A stretch of 64,000 nucleotides of DNA from an uncultured Bartonella sp. (GCF_946479275.1 NZ_CAMLFE010000007.1:1-64000); one strand, 5' to 3'; numbered from the stretch's first letter, positions 1-9,588 are shown. Notes: generated by a model not told the origin, from the sequence alone. Program-made: numbers and translations.

Positions 1-1175
1 CTCACTTCATGAAGTCTGCGGTTATAATTACGTTCAAACGCTCGTCTTTTGACGTGCGGCTTGTGGTGTCCATACAGCTTCTTAGTCATAGTCGTCCGCA
101 TTTTAGAGCTGCTAGGCTCTCTTTAACAAACTTGCGGCTCCGACGATTACGTCCAAATGCTCCTCTTTTGATGTACGGCGTGTTGTGTCCCGGTAATAGC
201 GCCCCTTACAGCAAATATGCTCCTACGGGCATTGATACGTTAAAAACAAATCTAGCTACTAAAAAAAAGCAAGGTTCGGTACTTGCTATTGAACGCCGGT
301 CAAAAACACCCTGCTAAAGCGCCTCTCTAGGCGAGATCATCCATTATGCGTTACCTGCTTTAAACTCGTGGCTGCAAATATCCCCATTTACCATTGGCGC
401 TTATCAATCCAATCAATCCTTGCTCGTCGAGAATTGGAAATCCTGCGAACCTATGTGTTCGCTCACGCCCTTTACCCTGTTCATCTCAAGTTTAAGTGCA
501 GACTTCCTAAAGTGAGTGTGGTATTTGTCTCTTTGCCTGCAGCTGAAATTGATCTGACCATTGAGAATGGGAAAACACGGGCTTTAGAGGCACCAAAATA
601 GAATAGGCAATGTATCGCCCACTGGCTTTGAACAGGGCCTTCCGTAAAGTCTTGGTGACTAAAAAAAGAATAAGCTCGGATAGAATAGTCGCTTCCTTTG
701 CTGCATACATCGCGGCAAGGCTATGATGAATAGGGAAATAGCAGCCATCACTATTTAATATGATACCTGATGTCATTACCCGACAATCACCAACATTCAC
801 GGAAAATAATTTAAGATTGTTTGAGTTATCCAACAATTTTCTAGAAGATTATTGTCTTCTAAAGCCTTTACAGAGATATGTTTTAATAAACTACTCACTG
901 ACCATGAGACACGACGTAAATCAAAATGAATTTGCTGTCGTGAAAAGTAATCGAACATGCGCTCATATAAGGTAAATCCTTGAGATAGCTCTTTAGTCGG
1001 GATTGTTCTCAGGAATATGATGACTCATTTTACTGCCGAAATTGATGTGAGTATTCATCGGGAAAATTGAGAAAAGGAAAACAAGTTCTTTAAAATAGCA
1101 CATTCGCAATATTAGGGGTTGCTTCCGTTAGAATAGGCTATACATCGATAATTTGGCAAACCGGAGTATTGGGAA
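1..1175. other. Low-coding-density stretch, no supported gene
   Basis: No open frame here resembles a known protein, and the short frames on both strands look accidental. Two weak, diverged direct repeats are visible. One lies at about 14-71 and 133-190. The other pairs about 541-620 with about 1036-1150, which share GAAATTGAT and later AGAATAGGC-like words. This looks like decayed DNA leading into the yjbR gene. There is no sign of an RNA gene. Confidence 0.5.
14..190. repeat. Diverged direct repeat, two copies 119 bp apart
   Basis: Positions about 14-71 and 133-190 can be aligned across nearly 60 bases. Both contain CTTTTGA followed by a GCGGC/GCGGCG block and end in GTGTCC. Read on the minus strand, both give short arginine/lysine-rich peptides with GH..P..KR.AF.RN in common, but the copies are in different frames and the upper one stops right at the lower one's ATG. 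Function unknown; possibly remnants of a small basic protein gene. Confidence 0.35.
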
Positions 1176-1526
1176 TTGAGAGAAGAGATTATCAAATATG
1201 TGGGATCAAAATACAATACGAAAGAAGAACATCCGTGGAGAAAATATCCCGATTACGTGGTCTTACGCCATAGCGATAATAAAAAATGGTATGCTCTCAT
1301 AATGAATGTTCCAAAATACCGCTTGGGTCTGACGGGAAACGATGAAGTGGATGTCATCAATGTGAAATGCCCATCAGTCATGATAGGTAATTTACGTCAG
1401 TCAGCCGGCTATTTGCCCGCTTATCACATGAACAAGGATAGTTGGATCAGTATTGTTCTTGATGGAACCGTACCTATGAAAGAAATTTGCAACCTCATAG
1501 ACCAAAGTTATTCTCTCACTCATTAA
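1176..1526 (+). CDS. MmcQ/YjbR family DNA-binding protein
   Basis: The 116-residue product matches the MmcQ/YjbR family (a CyaY-like fold) along its full length. The N-terminal REEIIKYV helix is followed by PWRKYPDYVVLRH around residues 20-33, KWYALIMNV near 36-44, and the C-terminal half LPAYHMNKDSWISIVLDG near 79-96. Members are small, sometimes DNA-binding proteins of unclear physiological role. The start is a TTG, chosen because homology begins at the next residue; no strong ribosome binding site is visible. A partial second copy of the 3' half lies at 2490-2605, and a trace of the 5' end lies near 3055. The gene itself looks intact. Confidence 0.75.
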   Translation: MREEIIKYVGSKYNTKEEHPWRKYPDYVVLRHSDNKKWYALIMNVPKYRLGLTGNDEVDVINVKCPSVMIGNLRQSAGYLPAYHMNKDSWISIVLDGTVPMKEICNLIDQSYSLTH

Positions 1527-1719
1527 GTCGGATTTTATGGTAAAAATAGGGAAATTATTCCTGAGCTTTTTAATCCCTTCGGCCGTAATTGGTGCTTAAA
1601 AATATACTTTGAGCCCACCTCAAAAACTGTCTGAATTGAGAACAATAGAGACCAACCCTTTCCATTGAAATCTTTTCAATTCATTATATGCTTCAAATCT
1701 CCTGCTTGGAAACCCGCTC

Positions 1720-1944
1720 TCGTCTCGCCAAAGTAAGCTGAAGGATGAACAAAAAGTTTTTTATGGCAGTCTTGTTGAGCAATTGTACAAAATGAAGGGT
1801 TAGGAGCCGCCTTTTGATTACAAAATTGTGGCTGAAGGCTTGATGGCATTAGGTCATAATGAAGCTGTGAACCGCCTTTTGCGAAAGGAGCCCAACCGGC
1901 CAAATCCTTTTGCTACTTATCTCAAATTACTGTTCCAAAAATAA
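1720..1944 (+). pseudogene. Remnant of an unidentified gene, interrupted by an amber codon
   Basis: One frame reads through about 75 codons with a single TAG at 1801-1803 and a natural TAA at 1942-1944. The downstream part encodes a helical, charged tail with FDYKIVAEGLMALGH and NRPNPFATYLKLLFQ, which looks protein-like rather than random. I do not recognise the family. The 5' portion (to about 1750) belongs to the segment that is duplicated at about 2606-2840, where it is more decayed. It could be a 3' fragment of a lost gene downstream of yjbR. Confidence 0.3.
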
Positions 1945-1970
1945 ATTTCTTGAAAGGTTGGACCACTGCG

Positions 1971-2399
1971 ATGTTCTATACCATTGTCCATTTAAGCACT
2001 GTCATTGTGCTTTTTTTGATTGCCTTGACACATTACTATTGGGTATTGAAACCCGATGCTGAACCATCATCAAAAGTAATTCCCTATATTGAGGGTGTCC
2101 CGGCTTTCCATGCAAGCAAATTAGGTACTTTTCTAGTTGCCTCGGCACTGTTGCTTGTTACATTGTTCGTAATGGAATTGGGAGCAGGGATTATCGGCTT
2201 GCTGCCAACTTATATATTAAAAATAGGTGGGACTTTGCTTGCAGCCGTTTTTATTGTCAGGGCAATTGGCGATTTTCGGCTTGTCGGTTTTACCAAGAAA
2301 ATAAAAGATAGCACATTTGCTTACTATGACACGCGCTACTGGTCTCCACTATGTGCATTGATCGGCCTATCGCTGCTTTATATAACGTGGGGTTCCTGA
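1971..2399 (+). CDS. DUF3995 family membrane protein
   Basis: The 142-residue integral membrane protein has about four hydrophobic segments, at residues 1-22, 50-70, 75-98 and 120-140. The family signature RAIGDFRLVGFTKK followed by FAYYDTRYWSPLC sits at about residues 97-130 and is typical of DUF3995 proteins, whose function is unknown. A TTG at 1950 opens the frame, but the ATG at 1971 is preferred: it starts directly at the first membrane helix and has an AAAGG stretch upstream. It lies between the complete yjbR gene and its truncated copy and carries no sign of decay. Confidence 0.7.
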   Translation: MFYTIVHLSTVIVLFLIALTHYYWVLKPDAEPSSKVIPYIEGVPAFHASKLGTFLVASALLLVTLFVMELGAGIIGLLPTYILKIGGTLLAAVFIVRAIGDFRLVGFTKKIKDSTFAYYDTRYWSPLCALIGLSLLYITWGS

Positions 2400-2489
2400 C
2401 AAAAGATGACACGGTTTTTAAGCTGCAATCTGTTAGAAGATTGCAGGCTACATGCTTAAGCAGAAGAACAGTGATTTTAAAAAGTAGTT

Positions 2490-2605
2490 TATTGCCGGCT
2501 TATCACATGAACAAGGATAGTTGGATCAGTATTGTTCTTGATGGAACCGTACCTATGAATGAAATTTGCGATCTCATAGACCAAAGTTATTCTCTCACTC
2601 AGTAA
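2490..2605 (+). pseudogene. Truncated second copy of the yjbR-like gene (3' third only)
   Basis: The last 37 codons repeat the C-terminus of the gene at 1176-1526 almost exactly (LPAYHMNKDSWISIVLDG and then CDLIDQSYSLT), at an offset of 1,079 bp. The N-terminal two thirds are missing and the frame upstream is unrelated. Homology continues past the stop codon to about 2840, matching about 1527-1750, so a segment rather than just the gene was copied. It is not expected to make a working protein. Confidence 0.7.
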
Positions 2606-3382
2606 ATCGAATTTCGTAGTAAAAATAAGAAACCTAGTTCTAGCGTTTTTAATTACTTCGGGCTTGATTGGTGCTTACAATTATATCTTGATCCTACTTT
2701 GATGATTGCCTGAATTGAAAACAGAATTATGGGAAATAAACCTTTCCATTGACATGTTGTCAATCCATTGCATGGCTCAAATCGCTTGTTTAGAGACAAG
2801 CTTAGCCGCAATCGTCTCGCAAAAGTAAGCTTGTTGGTGAGACACGGCAAAACCTTAAATTAAAAAATTGATTTTGACCTTTCGTCAAAGTTGCATTCGA
2901 TAACTCATTTGGCTTTATATGCAGCGTTCGAAACAATGGCGGCAGAAAATGCAAAAACAGAGAATGCTTAGCCTTTAGAGATTATCAAAGAAATTTGCCG
3001 GTCGATCTCCTTAAAAAGGACTTACGACCCAATAATATGGAATACGACGACAATGGAAATTAAGAGAATAGATTATCAAATATGTTAGATTGAGATATCG
3101 GACTGAACATGAGGCCGCAGTAAAACGGGGGAAGTAGATTTGTGTTAAATGTGCGGGACCGAATACATCTTGTATGAAAAATTTCAGAAGTAGCGTAATT
3201 GAAATCGACTTGGTTTGTAAAACGGATAAAAGGGTTTCTCTTTACATAAAAGACAGTTGATCGGCAAATTTTGGCAGATGACGCAATTTTACTGTTTTAG
3301 AACAATTGGGCTGTTTTCCTGCTCTCTTACTCAAGAGAATAATTAATAAAAAACAACAAGATAAAAATGTGAAAATTGAAGA
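2606..3382. other. Decayed duplicate of the region after yjbR; no intact gene
   Basis: 2606-2840 aligns with 1527-1750 with many substitutions. Further on, 3053-3085 (AATTAAGAGAATAGATTATC and onward) resembles the 5' end of the yjbR gene at about 1174-1203, suggesting a third, nearly erased copy. No frame longer than about 65 codons has protein-like content. No promoter or terminator stands out before the tRNA gene. Confidence 0.5.
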
Positions 3383-3458
<76 letters not shown>

Positions 3459-3621
3459 ACGTCCGATTTTTTAACCGGAGCGGTTGGGTTTATAACATTA
3501 AAATTTCGAGTGTCTAGCCTTCAAAACAAAAATATTCAAAATTTGCCCTGTTAAGTTCATTTTTTTGGGGATTTGGCATTGCTCTTTGAGTAAACAAGGC
3601 TTATTAGCGGCTCTACATCGT

Positions 3622-3696
3622 GCGCCTATCGTCTAGCGGTTAGGACGCCGCCCTCTCACGGCGGAAACAGGGGTTCAAGTCCCCTTAGGCGTACCA
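3622..3696 (+). tRNA. tRNA-Glu (CTC)
   Basis: The 75-nt cloverleaf has acceptor GCGCCTA pairing with TAGGCGT (the first pair is G-U), discriminator A and encoded CCA. The anticodon arm is CCGCC-CTCTCAC-GGCGG with anticodon CTC, and the T-arm has GGTTCAAGTCC. It lies 163 bp from tRNA-Phe on the opposite strand. Confidence 0.96.
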
Positions 3697-3859
3697 ATTA
3701 ATTTTCCCGAACATATTTTTCTTTGAAATTTGATTGGAAAAAATGTTGGCAAACATCTTTTTGCCTTCGCATAAGCTTTTGGGTCCGTCAGCCTTTTTCA
3801 TGCGATAGTTAAATTTTTTAAGAAGTGAAAAACGTTTTTCACGTCGGTCGTTTGTTTAT

Positions 3860-4486
3860 TTATCGGCTAAAACCGCCCGCCTGTTCGATAAATCGAATAA
3901 TGTCCTGAAGCCCGTCGCGGCGTAACATATCGGTGAAAACAAAAGGCTTTTCACCGCGCTGGATTTTGGCATCATGCTTCATCACATCAAGATCGGCGTG
4001 AACATATGGGGCAAGATCTTTCTTGTTGATGATAAGCAAGTCGGAGCGCGTAATCGCCGGACCGCCTTTGCGCGGTATTTTTTCACCTTCTGCCACCGAA
4101 ATAACGTAAAGCGTCAAATCGGCGAGGTCGGGAGAAAATGTTGCTGCAAGATTATCTCCGCCTGATTCTATAAATACCATATCGAGATCGGGATGCCGTT
4201 TAACCAACTCGTCAATAGCTTGCAAATTGACAGTTGCATCTTCGCGAATAGCAGTGTGCGGGCAGCCGCCTGTTTCCACGCCGATGATGCGGTCTTCCGG
4301 CAGTGCCTGAACACGATTGAGAATCAGGGCATCTTCTTTTGTATAAATGTCGTTGGTAACAACGGCGACCGAGTAACGATCGCGCAAGGCCTTGCAAAGC
4401 ATTTCTGTCAAGGTTGTTTTTCCGGACCCTACGGGTCCTCCTATGCCAATACGTAACGGACCGTTTGGAGAATAAGAAGATGTCAT
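3860..4486 (-). CDS. ureG: Urease accessory GTPase UreG
   Basis: This SIMIBI-class GTPase (208 residues) powers delivery of nickel to apo-urease together with UreE, UreF and UreD. The P-loop [11 protein letters not shown] is at about residues 15-25. The metal-binding CPH motif is in [16 protein letters not shown] near residues 66-81, followed by the switch [15 protein letters not shown] near 101-115 and the guanine-specificity NKKD near 150-153. The frame is open for 22 codons further upstream, but the ATG at 4486 is chosen because it makes a 4-bp ATGA overlap with the ureF stop and gives the normal family start. It is the last gene of the urease operon. Confidence 0.96.
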   Translation of the reverse strand: MTSSYSPNGPLRIGIGGPVGSGKTTLTEMLCKALRDRYSVAVVTNDIYTKEDALILNRVQALPEDRIIGVETGGCPHTAIREDATVNLQAIDELVKRHPDLDMVFIESGGDNLAATFSPDLADLTLYVISVAEGEKIPRKGGPAITRSDLLIINKKDLAPYVHADLDVMKHDAKIQRGEKPFVFTDMLRRDGLQDIIRFIEQAGGFSR

Positions 4487-5145
4487 GAACGGAAAATCCT
4501 TGAATAAAGTGTTTCGTGCCGCATTGCCATGATGTCGGATAAAAGACAGCATGAACCGAGTTGATCGATTGTAAGTTTATCGTTTTGCACAATAAGAGAA
4601 AGAACACGCTCTTCCATTCTTGCCATGGTTTTAACGCCGTCGCTTTGTCCTAATGGAACAAGCCTTATTGCTGTCTGAACGAGGTTTGATATAAAAGCAT
4701 GAAGATAAGCCGTAAGAACAGATTGTAATTCAATTTCCATTTGGTATCCGAGGACACCAACTGCAATCGGATAGGGCATGGTTTTATTATAGATTTTTTT
4801 TGAAAAACCTGTCTCGGCAATTGCCTTACAAAAAGCTGCGCCTTGCAAATTGATTTCCATCGAGCGTTCTTTCGAGGCGGCTATGGTGTTTGCTATTTCT
4901 ATAAGGGAAGAGATATTTTGATCCTGGTTGGTATATCTCCACGCTTCGGAAATCAGAATTGCATCATTATGGAGAGACCCGTGAATGGCGAGGTCGTCAA
5001 GCCAGTTAAATAAATCTTCGGCATTTGTGATAAAATTTTCATGGACTGCCTGTTCGAGACCGTGGCTATAGGTAAAGCCTCCGACCGGAAAGACGGGCGA
5101 AAAAAGCGTCATCAAACGCAGTAAAGAGGCGTCACCCTGCAACAT
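4483..5145 (-). CDS. ureF: Urease accessory protein UreF
   Basis: The 220-residue, all-helical protein acts as the gatekeeper of the UreD-UreF-UreG activation complex on apo-urease. Family features include the N-terminal [20 protein letters not shown] and HGLEQAV at about residues 8-32, and [16 protein letters not shown] residues ([12 protein letters not shown]) near 160-171. Length is normal for the family. The start codon overlaps the ureE stop by 1 bp (TAATG), and its own stop overlaps ureG by 4 bp, which indicates translational coupling. Confidence 0.94.
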   Translation of the reverse strand: MLQGDASLLRLMTLFSPVFPVGGFTYSHGLEQAVHENFITNAEDLFNWLDDLAIHGSLHNDAILISEAWRYTNQDQNISSLIEIANTIAASKERSMEINLQGAAFCKAIAETGFSKKIYNKTMPYPIAVGVLGYQMEIELQSVLTAYLHAFISNLVQTAIRLVPLGQSDGVKTMARMEERVLSLIVQNDKLTIDQLGSCCLLSDIMAMRHETLYSRIFRS

Positions 5146-5609
5146 TAATGATGGTGCCCCGCATGGTCGTGATAAGCTCCATGAAGAGGTTGAAAAGGAG
5201 CTTCGATCTCTTCTATGGTTGCTCCTAAACCTTCAAGCATAGCGCGAATAACCGGATCACGGAGCACAAGGATTCTGTTTTCGACAATTTCAACAGACTG
5301 ATGACGGTTACCTAAATGCCAGGCAAGTCGGGCAAGTTCGAGTGGCGTTGCCGCTTTGACAGAATAAAGTGGTTCATTGGCTGCGTGGATGAGAAAATAT
5401 TCACCGTTTTCAGCTTCAAGAACATCCCCTTCAGAAAGATGGACGGGTTCTTTCAAATCCACCATAATCATATCGCCATTGGCAAAATGAAGTAATTTCC
5501 GGCGGATATGGCGCTCGTCATGTGAAAGTGAAAGTGCACCTGAAGTTTCAACCCCTTTGGCATCGGATGCCGGTATATATTTTGTTGCTCGAAAAGTTTT
5601 ATAGGACAT
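5145..5609 (-). CDS. ureE: Urease nickel metallochaperone UreE
   Basis: The 154-residue nickel chaperone receives nickel and hands it to the UreDFG complex. The N-terminal peptide-binding domain has the segment RRKLLHFANGDMIMVDL near residues 36-52. The metal-binding domain has AWHLGNRHQSVEI near 96-108, including the interfacial histidine. The protein ends in a short histidine-rich tail (HGAYHDHAGHHH) able to hold extra nickel. A GAGG ribosome binding site precedes the ATG, and only 7 bp separate it from ureC. It overlaps ureF by 1 bp. Confidence 0.95.
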   Translation of the reverse strand: MSYKTFRATKYIPASDAKGVETSGALSLSHDERHIRRKLLHFANGDMIMVDLKEPVHLSEGDVLEAENGEYFLIHAANEPLYSVKAATPLELARLAWHLGNRHQSVEIVENRILVLRDPVIRAMLEGLGATIEEIEAPFQPLHGAYHDHAGHHH

Positions 5610-5616
5610 TTAAACC

Positions 5617-7326
5617 TCAATAAAGGAAATAGCGTTGTGCCATCGGAAGTATCTTTGCCGGTTCGCAGGTTAATAATTCACCATCTGCGCGCACTTCGTA
5701 GGTTTCAGGGTCAACGTCGATATGCGGCGTTGCAGAATTGAGTTTCATGGATTTTTTGGAGATTGTGCGGGTATTTTTGACAGCAACGAGTTCCTTTTCA
5801 AGCCCTAGCTTTTCGGCTAGCCTATTATCAATGGCGGCTTTGCTGGTAAAGGTGACAGAAGTGTGTTCGACAGCCTTTCCGAGGGCGCCGAACATTGGCC
5901 GGAAGTGAACCGGTTGCGGTGTTGCAATAGATGCATTGGGGTCACCCATCGGTGCCGCCACGATCATTCCGCCAAGCAAAACCATATCCGGTTTTACACC
6001 GAAAAAGGCTGGAGACCAGATGACAATATCGGCACGTTTACCGGTTTCTATCGAACCGGTGACATGGCCGATTCCTTGTGCAATGGCCGGATTGATCGTA
6101 TATTTTGCAATATAGCGTTTAACGCGTTCATTATCGTTGAACCCGCTATCTTTTCCCAAATAGCCACGCTGTTTTTTCATTTTATCGGCAGTCTGCCATG
6201 TGCGGATAATGACTTCTCCAACCCGTCCCATTGCCTGACTATCCGACGCGATAATAGAAAAGGCACCAATATCATGCAGGATATCTTCTGCGGCAATTGT
6301 TTCCTTGCGTATACGGCTTTCGGCAAAGGCAACATCTTCCGGTATTTTTGCCGATAAGTGATGACAGACCATGAGCATATCGAGATGTTCGGCAATGGTG
6401 TTTTCCGTATAGGGGCGTGTGGGGTTGGTGGAGGCAGGCAATACATTTTCAAACCCGCAAACACGGATAATATCGGGAGCGTGACCACCGCCGGCACCTT
6501 CTGTATGGAAGGCGTGGATTGTCCGGCCTTTGAATGCAGCGATTGTATCTTCAACAAAACCTGCTTCATTCAGTGTATCGGTGTGGATCATAACCTGCAC
6601 GTCATAATTATCGGCAACGCTCAAACAATTGTCGATTGCCGCCGGAGTCGACCCCCAATCTTCGTGAAGTTTGAGCGAAGAAGCACCGGCATTGACCATC
6701 TCGATCAAAGCGGCAGGGGAAGACGAATTGCCTTTACCGGCAAGGCCGATATTCATTGGCAAGCTGTCTACCGCCTGTATCATGCGCGCCAAGTGCCAAG
6801 GGCCCGGTGTACAGGTGGTCGCAAGCGTTCCGTGCGCGGGCCCCGTGCCACCGCCAAACATTGTTGTAACGCCGGAATAAAGTGCTTCGTTGACCTGCTG
6901 GGGGCAAATAAAATGAATGTGTGAATCAATTCCGCCAGCGGTTACAATTTTTCCTTCCGCCGCAATAATTTCGGTTGCAGGACCAATGATGATGTCGACA
7001 TTTGGTTGAATATCGGGGTTACCGGCTTTACCGATTTTTTCGATAAGACCATCTTTCAAACCGATATCGGCTTTGTAGATGCCGGTATAATCGACAATAA
7101 GGGCATTGGTGATAACCGTATCCATAGCCCCTTGTTCACGTGAATACTGGCTTTGTCCCATCCCGTCGCGGATAACTTTACCGCCACCAAATTTGACTTC
7201 CTCACCATAAGTTGTCTTGTCATCTTCGACAGTTACAAAAAGGTCTGTATCGGCAAGGCGAATATGGTCACCTTTTGTAGGCCCGAACATTTGTGCATAA
7301 GCAGCACGCGAAATTTTGTGGCTCAT
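5617..7326 (-). CDS. ureC: Urease alpha subunit UreC (catalytic)
   Basis: The catalytic subunit hydrolyses urea to ammonia and carbamate. Its 569 residues match the family length (Klebsiella UreC is 567). All active-site elements are visible: the HIH nickel ligands in [14 protein letters not shown] near residue 135, the carbamylated lysine in [12 protein letters not shown] near 219, histidine ligands in [11 protein letters not shown] and [15 protein letters not shown], the mobile-flap Cys-His-His in MVCHHL near 320, and the aspartate ligand in [14 protein letters not shown] near 362. The frame extends 23 codons further upstream, but the ATG at 7326 overlaps the ureB stop (TGATG) and fits the family start [17 protein letters not shown]. 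Confidence 0.98.
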   Translation of the reverse strand: MSHKISRAAYAQMFGPTKGDHIRLADTDLFVTVEDDKTTYGEEVKFGGGKVIRDGMGQSQYSREQGAMDTVITNALIVDYTGIYKADIGLKDGLIEKIGKAGNPDIQPNVDIIIGPATEIIAAEGKIVTAGGIDSHIHFICPQQVNEALYSGVTTMFGGGTGPAHGTLATTCTPGPWHLARMIQAVDSLPMNIGLAGKGNSSSPAALIEMVNAGASSLKLHEDWGSTPAAIDNCLSVADNYDVQVMIHTDTLNEAGFVEDTIAAFKGRTIHAFHTEGAGGGHAPDIIRVCGFENVLPASTNPTRPYTENTIAEHLDMLMVCHHLSAKIPEDVAFAESRIRKETIAAEDILHDIGAFSIIASDSQAMGRVGEVIIRTWQTADKMKKQRGYLGKDSGFNDNERVKRYIAKYTINPAIAQGIGHVTGSIETGKRADIVIWSPAFFGVKPDMVLLGGMIVAAPMGDPNASIATPQPVHFRPMFGALGKAVEHTSVTFTSKAAIDNRLAEKLGLEKELVAVKNTRTISKKSMKLNSATPHIDVDPETYEVRADGELLTCEPAKILPMAQRYFLY

Positions 7327-7634
7327 CAAAGATCCCCCTGAATTTTTGCACGAAAACCGAAGACACGCCGTTTTCCCGCTAATGGTATGAGGCAAACATC
7401 TTTTTCCTGTCCGGGTTCAAACCGGACTGCTGTACCGGCCGGAATATCAAGGCGCATTCCACGGGATTTTTCGCGGTCGAATTGAAGGGCGGGATTGGCT
7501 TCATAAAAATGATAATGCGACCCCACTTGAATAGGGCGGTCGCCGCTATTGCCGACTTTGAGCTTTATTGCTCTACGGCCGGCATTCATTTCAATATCGC
7601 CTGCCTCTGTAATAATTTCTCCGGGAACCATCAT
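7326..7634 (-). CDS. ureB: Urease beta subunit UreB
   Basis: This small structural subunit (102 residues) packs against UreC in the (UreABC)3 enzyme. Family motifs include [19 protein letters not shown] at the N-terminus, [18 protein letters not shown] near residues 34-51 and [18 protein letters not shown] near 61-78. It overlaps ureC by 1 bp. It is separated from ureA by the nickel permease gene instead of directly following it. Confidence 0.96.
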   Translation of the reverse strand: MMVPGEIITEAGDIEMNAGRRAIKLKVGNSGDRPIQVGSHYHFYEANPALQFDREKSRGMRLDIPAGTAVRFEPGQEKDVCLIPLAGKRRVFGFRAKIQGDL

Positions 7635-7675
7635 ATTTCTTTCCGATTGTTAGAACGGGTGGCGGGAATTCGATG

Positions 7676-8281
7676 TCATGCGGCAGCAAATGCCAGATAA
7701 AGTCCTGCAAGAGTGGTCGCAACGCCGCCGATTCTGATTGCTGTTGCGCCATTTGACCGGCCAAAAATTTTACCTGCTCCCAAGCCGATTGTAATACCGA
7801 CACCGTGAAGCAATGCTGTGGCAATAGAAAAACCAATCCCGTAAGCATAGGCTTCCGAATTTTCGAGTTCGAGACCATGCGCATAACCATGAAAAACCGC
7901 AAAAGCACCGACGACGAGCATGGCGGGCATAATGGGAAGATGAACGGCCATTGCTGCAAAGAGCCCCATTGCAATAACGGAAGCAAGAATGACCGGTTCG
8001 ACGTAAGGTAGGGCAATGCCTTTTGTGGCGAGCCAAAAACCGATTGCCATACACACAACAAAACTTGCCGGAACCGCGAGGATCGATTTTCCACCGAGTT
8101 GAGCTGCCCATAAGCCGACTGCAACCATGACAAGAATATGATCGAAACCGGTTAACGGGTGTAAAAAGCCGCTTGTAAAAGAGCTATGGTCGTGTGGAAC
8201 ACCGGTAAGGTGGGCAAAAGCCGGTGTGGATGTGAAAATCATCAAAGCTGTTATGACTGTCGATCTTGACCAGAATTTCAT
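7676..8281 (-). CDS. HupE/UreJ family nickel permease
   Basis: The 201-residue membrane protein of the HupE/UreJ family mediates nickel uptake for nickel enzymes. An N-terminal signal-like segment (to about residue 23, ending PAFA) precedes the family hallmark HPLTGFDHILVMVAVGLWA at about residues 42-60, whose His and Asp are implicated in nickel transport in HupE. About five to six further membrane segments follow, with FAVFHGYAHGLELE near 131-144. Its place inside the urease operon, between ureA and ureB with gaps of 47 and 41 bp, supports a role in loading urease. Confidence 0.9.
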   Translation of the reverse strand: MKFWSRSTVITALMIFTSTPAFAHLTGVPHDHSSFTSGFLHPLTGFDHILVMVAVGLWAAQLGGKSILAVPASFVVCMAIGFWLATKGIALPYVEPVILASVIAMGLFAAMAVHLPIMPAMLVVGAFAVFHGYAHGLELENSEAYAYGIGFSIATALLHGVGITIGLGAGKIFGRSNGATAIRIGGVATTLAGLYLAFAAA

Positions 8282-8328
8282 GAGAATTCCCCTCTTTATG
8301 ATAGTTTTATATTTTTCAATTGTCGGGC

Positions 8329-8631
8329 TTAACGTATCGGATGGTGGACAGTGACAAGTTTTGTACCGTCGGGAAATGTTGCTTCAACTTGAATGTCTTC
8401 AATCATTTCAGGAATGCCTTCCATGACCTGATCGCGGCGCAATACATAAGCGCCTTGTTCCATGAGATCGGCAACGGTTCGCCCATCGCGCGCACCTTCG
8501 ACAACAAAATCGCTGATAATGGCAACCGCCTCCGGATGATTGAGTTTGACACCCCGTTCAAGCCGTTTCCTTGCAACTATTGCAGCCATAGAGATCAACA
8601 ATTTGTCTTTCTCTCTTTCGGTAAGTATCAT
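8329..8631 (-). CDS. ureA: Urease gamma subunit UreA
   Basis: This 100-residue structural subunit has the family motifs [20 protein letters not shown] at the N-terminus, [18 protein letters not shown] near residues 20-37, [15 protein letters not shown] near 47-61 and a C-terminal [14 protein letters not shown]. An AAGGTG ribosome binding site precedes the ATG. It follows ureD by 13 bp. Separate ureA and ureB genes are the usual bacterial arrangement; the insertion of hupE between them is less usual. Confidence 0.96.
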   Translation of the reverse strand: MILTEREKDKLLISMAAIVARKRLERGVKLNHPEAVAIISDFVVEGARDGRTVADLMEQGAYVLRRDQVMEGIPEMIEDIQVEATFPDGTKLVTVHHPIR

Positions 8632-8644
8632 TGTTCACCTTCAC

Positions 8645-9487
8645 CTAAATTGACCAAAATTTCGGCACACCTGCCCCTTTTGTCAGCAGATTTACCAAAG
8701 GAACCAATCTTTTCTTCAGAAAATAGGAGTCCTTTTCTATAATCCTTGCAAGAAGCTTGCCATTCCACGCAGAGACCCCTCCGGATTGCCCGATAAGCTC
8801 TCTCGCTGCCTCTTCTTTGCTCTGATAATCATCAGCAATATAAAGAATACTGGCAATGGCCTGATTGCCGTTTAAAATTGCAGGACGGGTGAATTGTTGC
8901 GCGATATCGCCAGCGATTTTAAAAGCTTCACAATGGACAAGTTTATTGCCAAGGCGGATTTGCCAATGATCGTCAAGATAACCGCTGTTGACAGTTTCAC
9001 CCATCAATTTCCGACCGAAAACAAAACTTTCAACCATGAGGAGGTTCGCATTCTCTTCCATCTCGACAGTGATGTTGCGTTGGAGTGCGCCTTGATCAAA
9101 AAAAATCGTTTCCTGAGGCAGCCAGAAAAGCGTAGCGCCTGTCTTCAATTCCAGTGAAACGTCTATGAGAACAGGTTGGCCGTCAAGCGAGCGATATATT
9201 TTTTCGGCGGCTTGTGTGGTGATTGTTGCTTGTGTTTTTTCGCCGAGCTCGCATTTCCAGAAAAGCTTGTCGCCGCCGGTTGCGCCGCCGGCTGTATTGA
9301 TTTGCACGGCCTCGAAATGTTTGTCCGGATAAAGCGGGAACCGCAGTTTTAATGATCCCGATTGATAAAGCTTTTCCAAGGATGAGTGGTCATCGTTATA
9401 AATCGTGCTGAATGAAGCACTGCCTTCCATACGCTGCATAGCGATTTTTTTTAAAGGCGAGTTTTGCAAATTGGTGTTCTTCCCCAA
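8645..9487 (-). CDS. ureD: Urease accessory protein UreD
   Basis: UreD is the scaffold that binds apo-urease and recruits UreF and UreG. The 280-residue frame carries the core motifs SGSLKLRFPLYPD, INTAGGATGGDKL near residues 64-76, ITTQAAEKIYRS near 89-100, FWLPQETIFFDQGAL near 117-131 and ESFVFGRKLMGE. It is the first gene of the operon. The start is uncertain: a TTG at 9487 opens the frame, while an ATG at 9439 begins at MQRMEGSASF, where family homology starts. Neither has a good ribosome binding site. A near-palindrome lies 28 bp upstream. Confidence 0.92.
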   Translation of the reverse strand: MGKNTNLQNSPLKKIAMQRMEGSASFSTIYNDDHSSLEKLYQSGSLKLRFPLYPDKHFEAVQINTAGGATGGDKLFWKCELGEKTQATITTQAAEKIYRSLDGQPVLIDVSLELKTGATLFWLPQETIFFDQGALQRNITVEMEENANLLMVESFVFGRKLMGETVNSGYLDDHWQIRLGNKLVHCEAFKIAGDIAQQFTRPAILNGNQAIASILYIADDYQSKEEAARELIGQSGGVSAWNGKLLARIIEKDSYFLKKRLVPLVNLLTKGAGVPKFWSI

Positions 9488-9514
9488 GTTTTTGTAAAAA
9501 TATTATTTTTATAA

Positions 9515-9528
9515 CTGTTATATGACAG
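9515..9528. promoter_or_regulatory. Near-palindrome upstream of the urease operon, possible operator
   Basis: CTGTTATATGACAG is an inverted repeat with a single symmetric mismatch pair, flanked by AA and CAGTT that extend the symmetry imperfectly. It sits in AT-rich DNA 28 bp before the ureD start, where a repressor or activator could act. I cannot match it to a known regulator's site. Confidence 0.25.
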
Positions 9529-9588
9529 CAGTTTTTTTAAAAAATGCAATTTTTATCTTGAACTTGAAGTGACCAAATTGTTGAAAAT

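Noticed and set aside
507..836. 109-codon minus-strand frame near the left end
   Set aside because: No family resemblance, no ribosome binding site, and it overlaps decayed repeat-like DNA.
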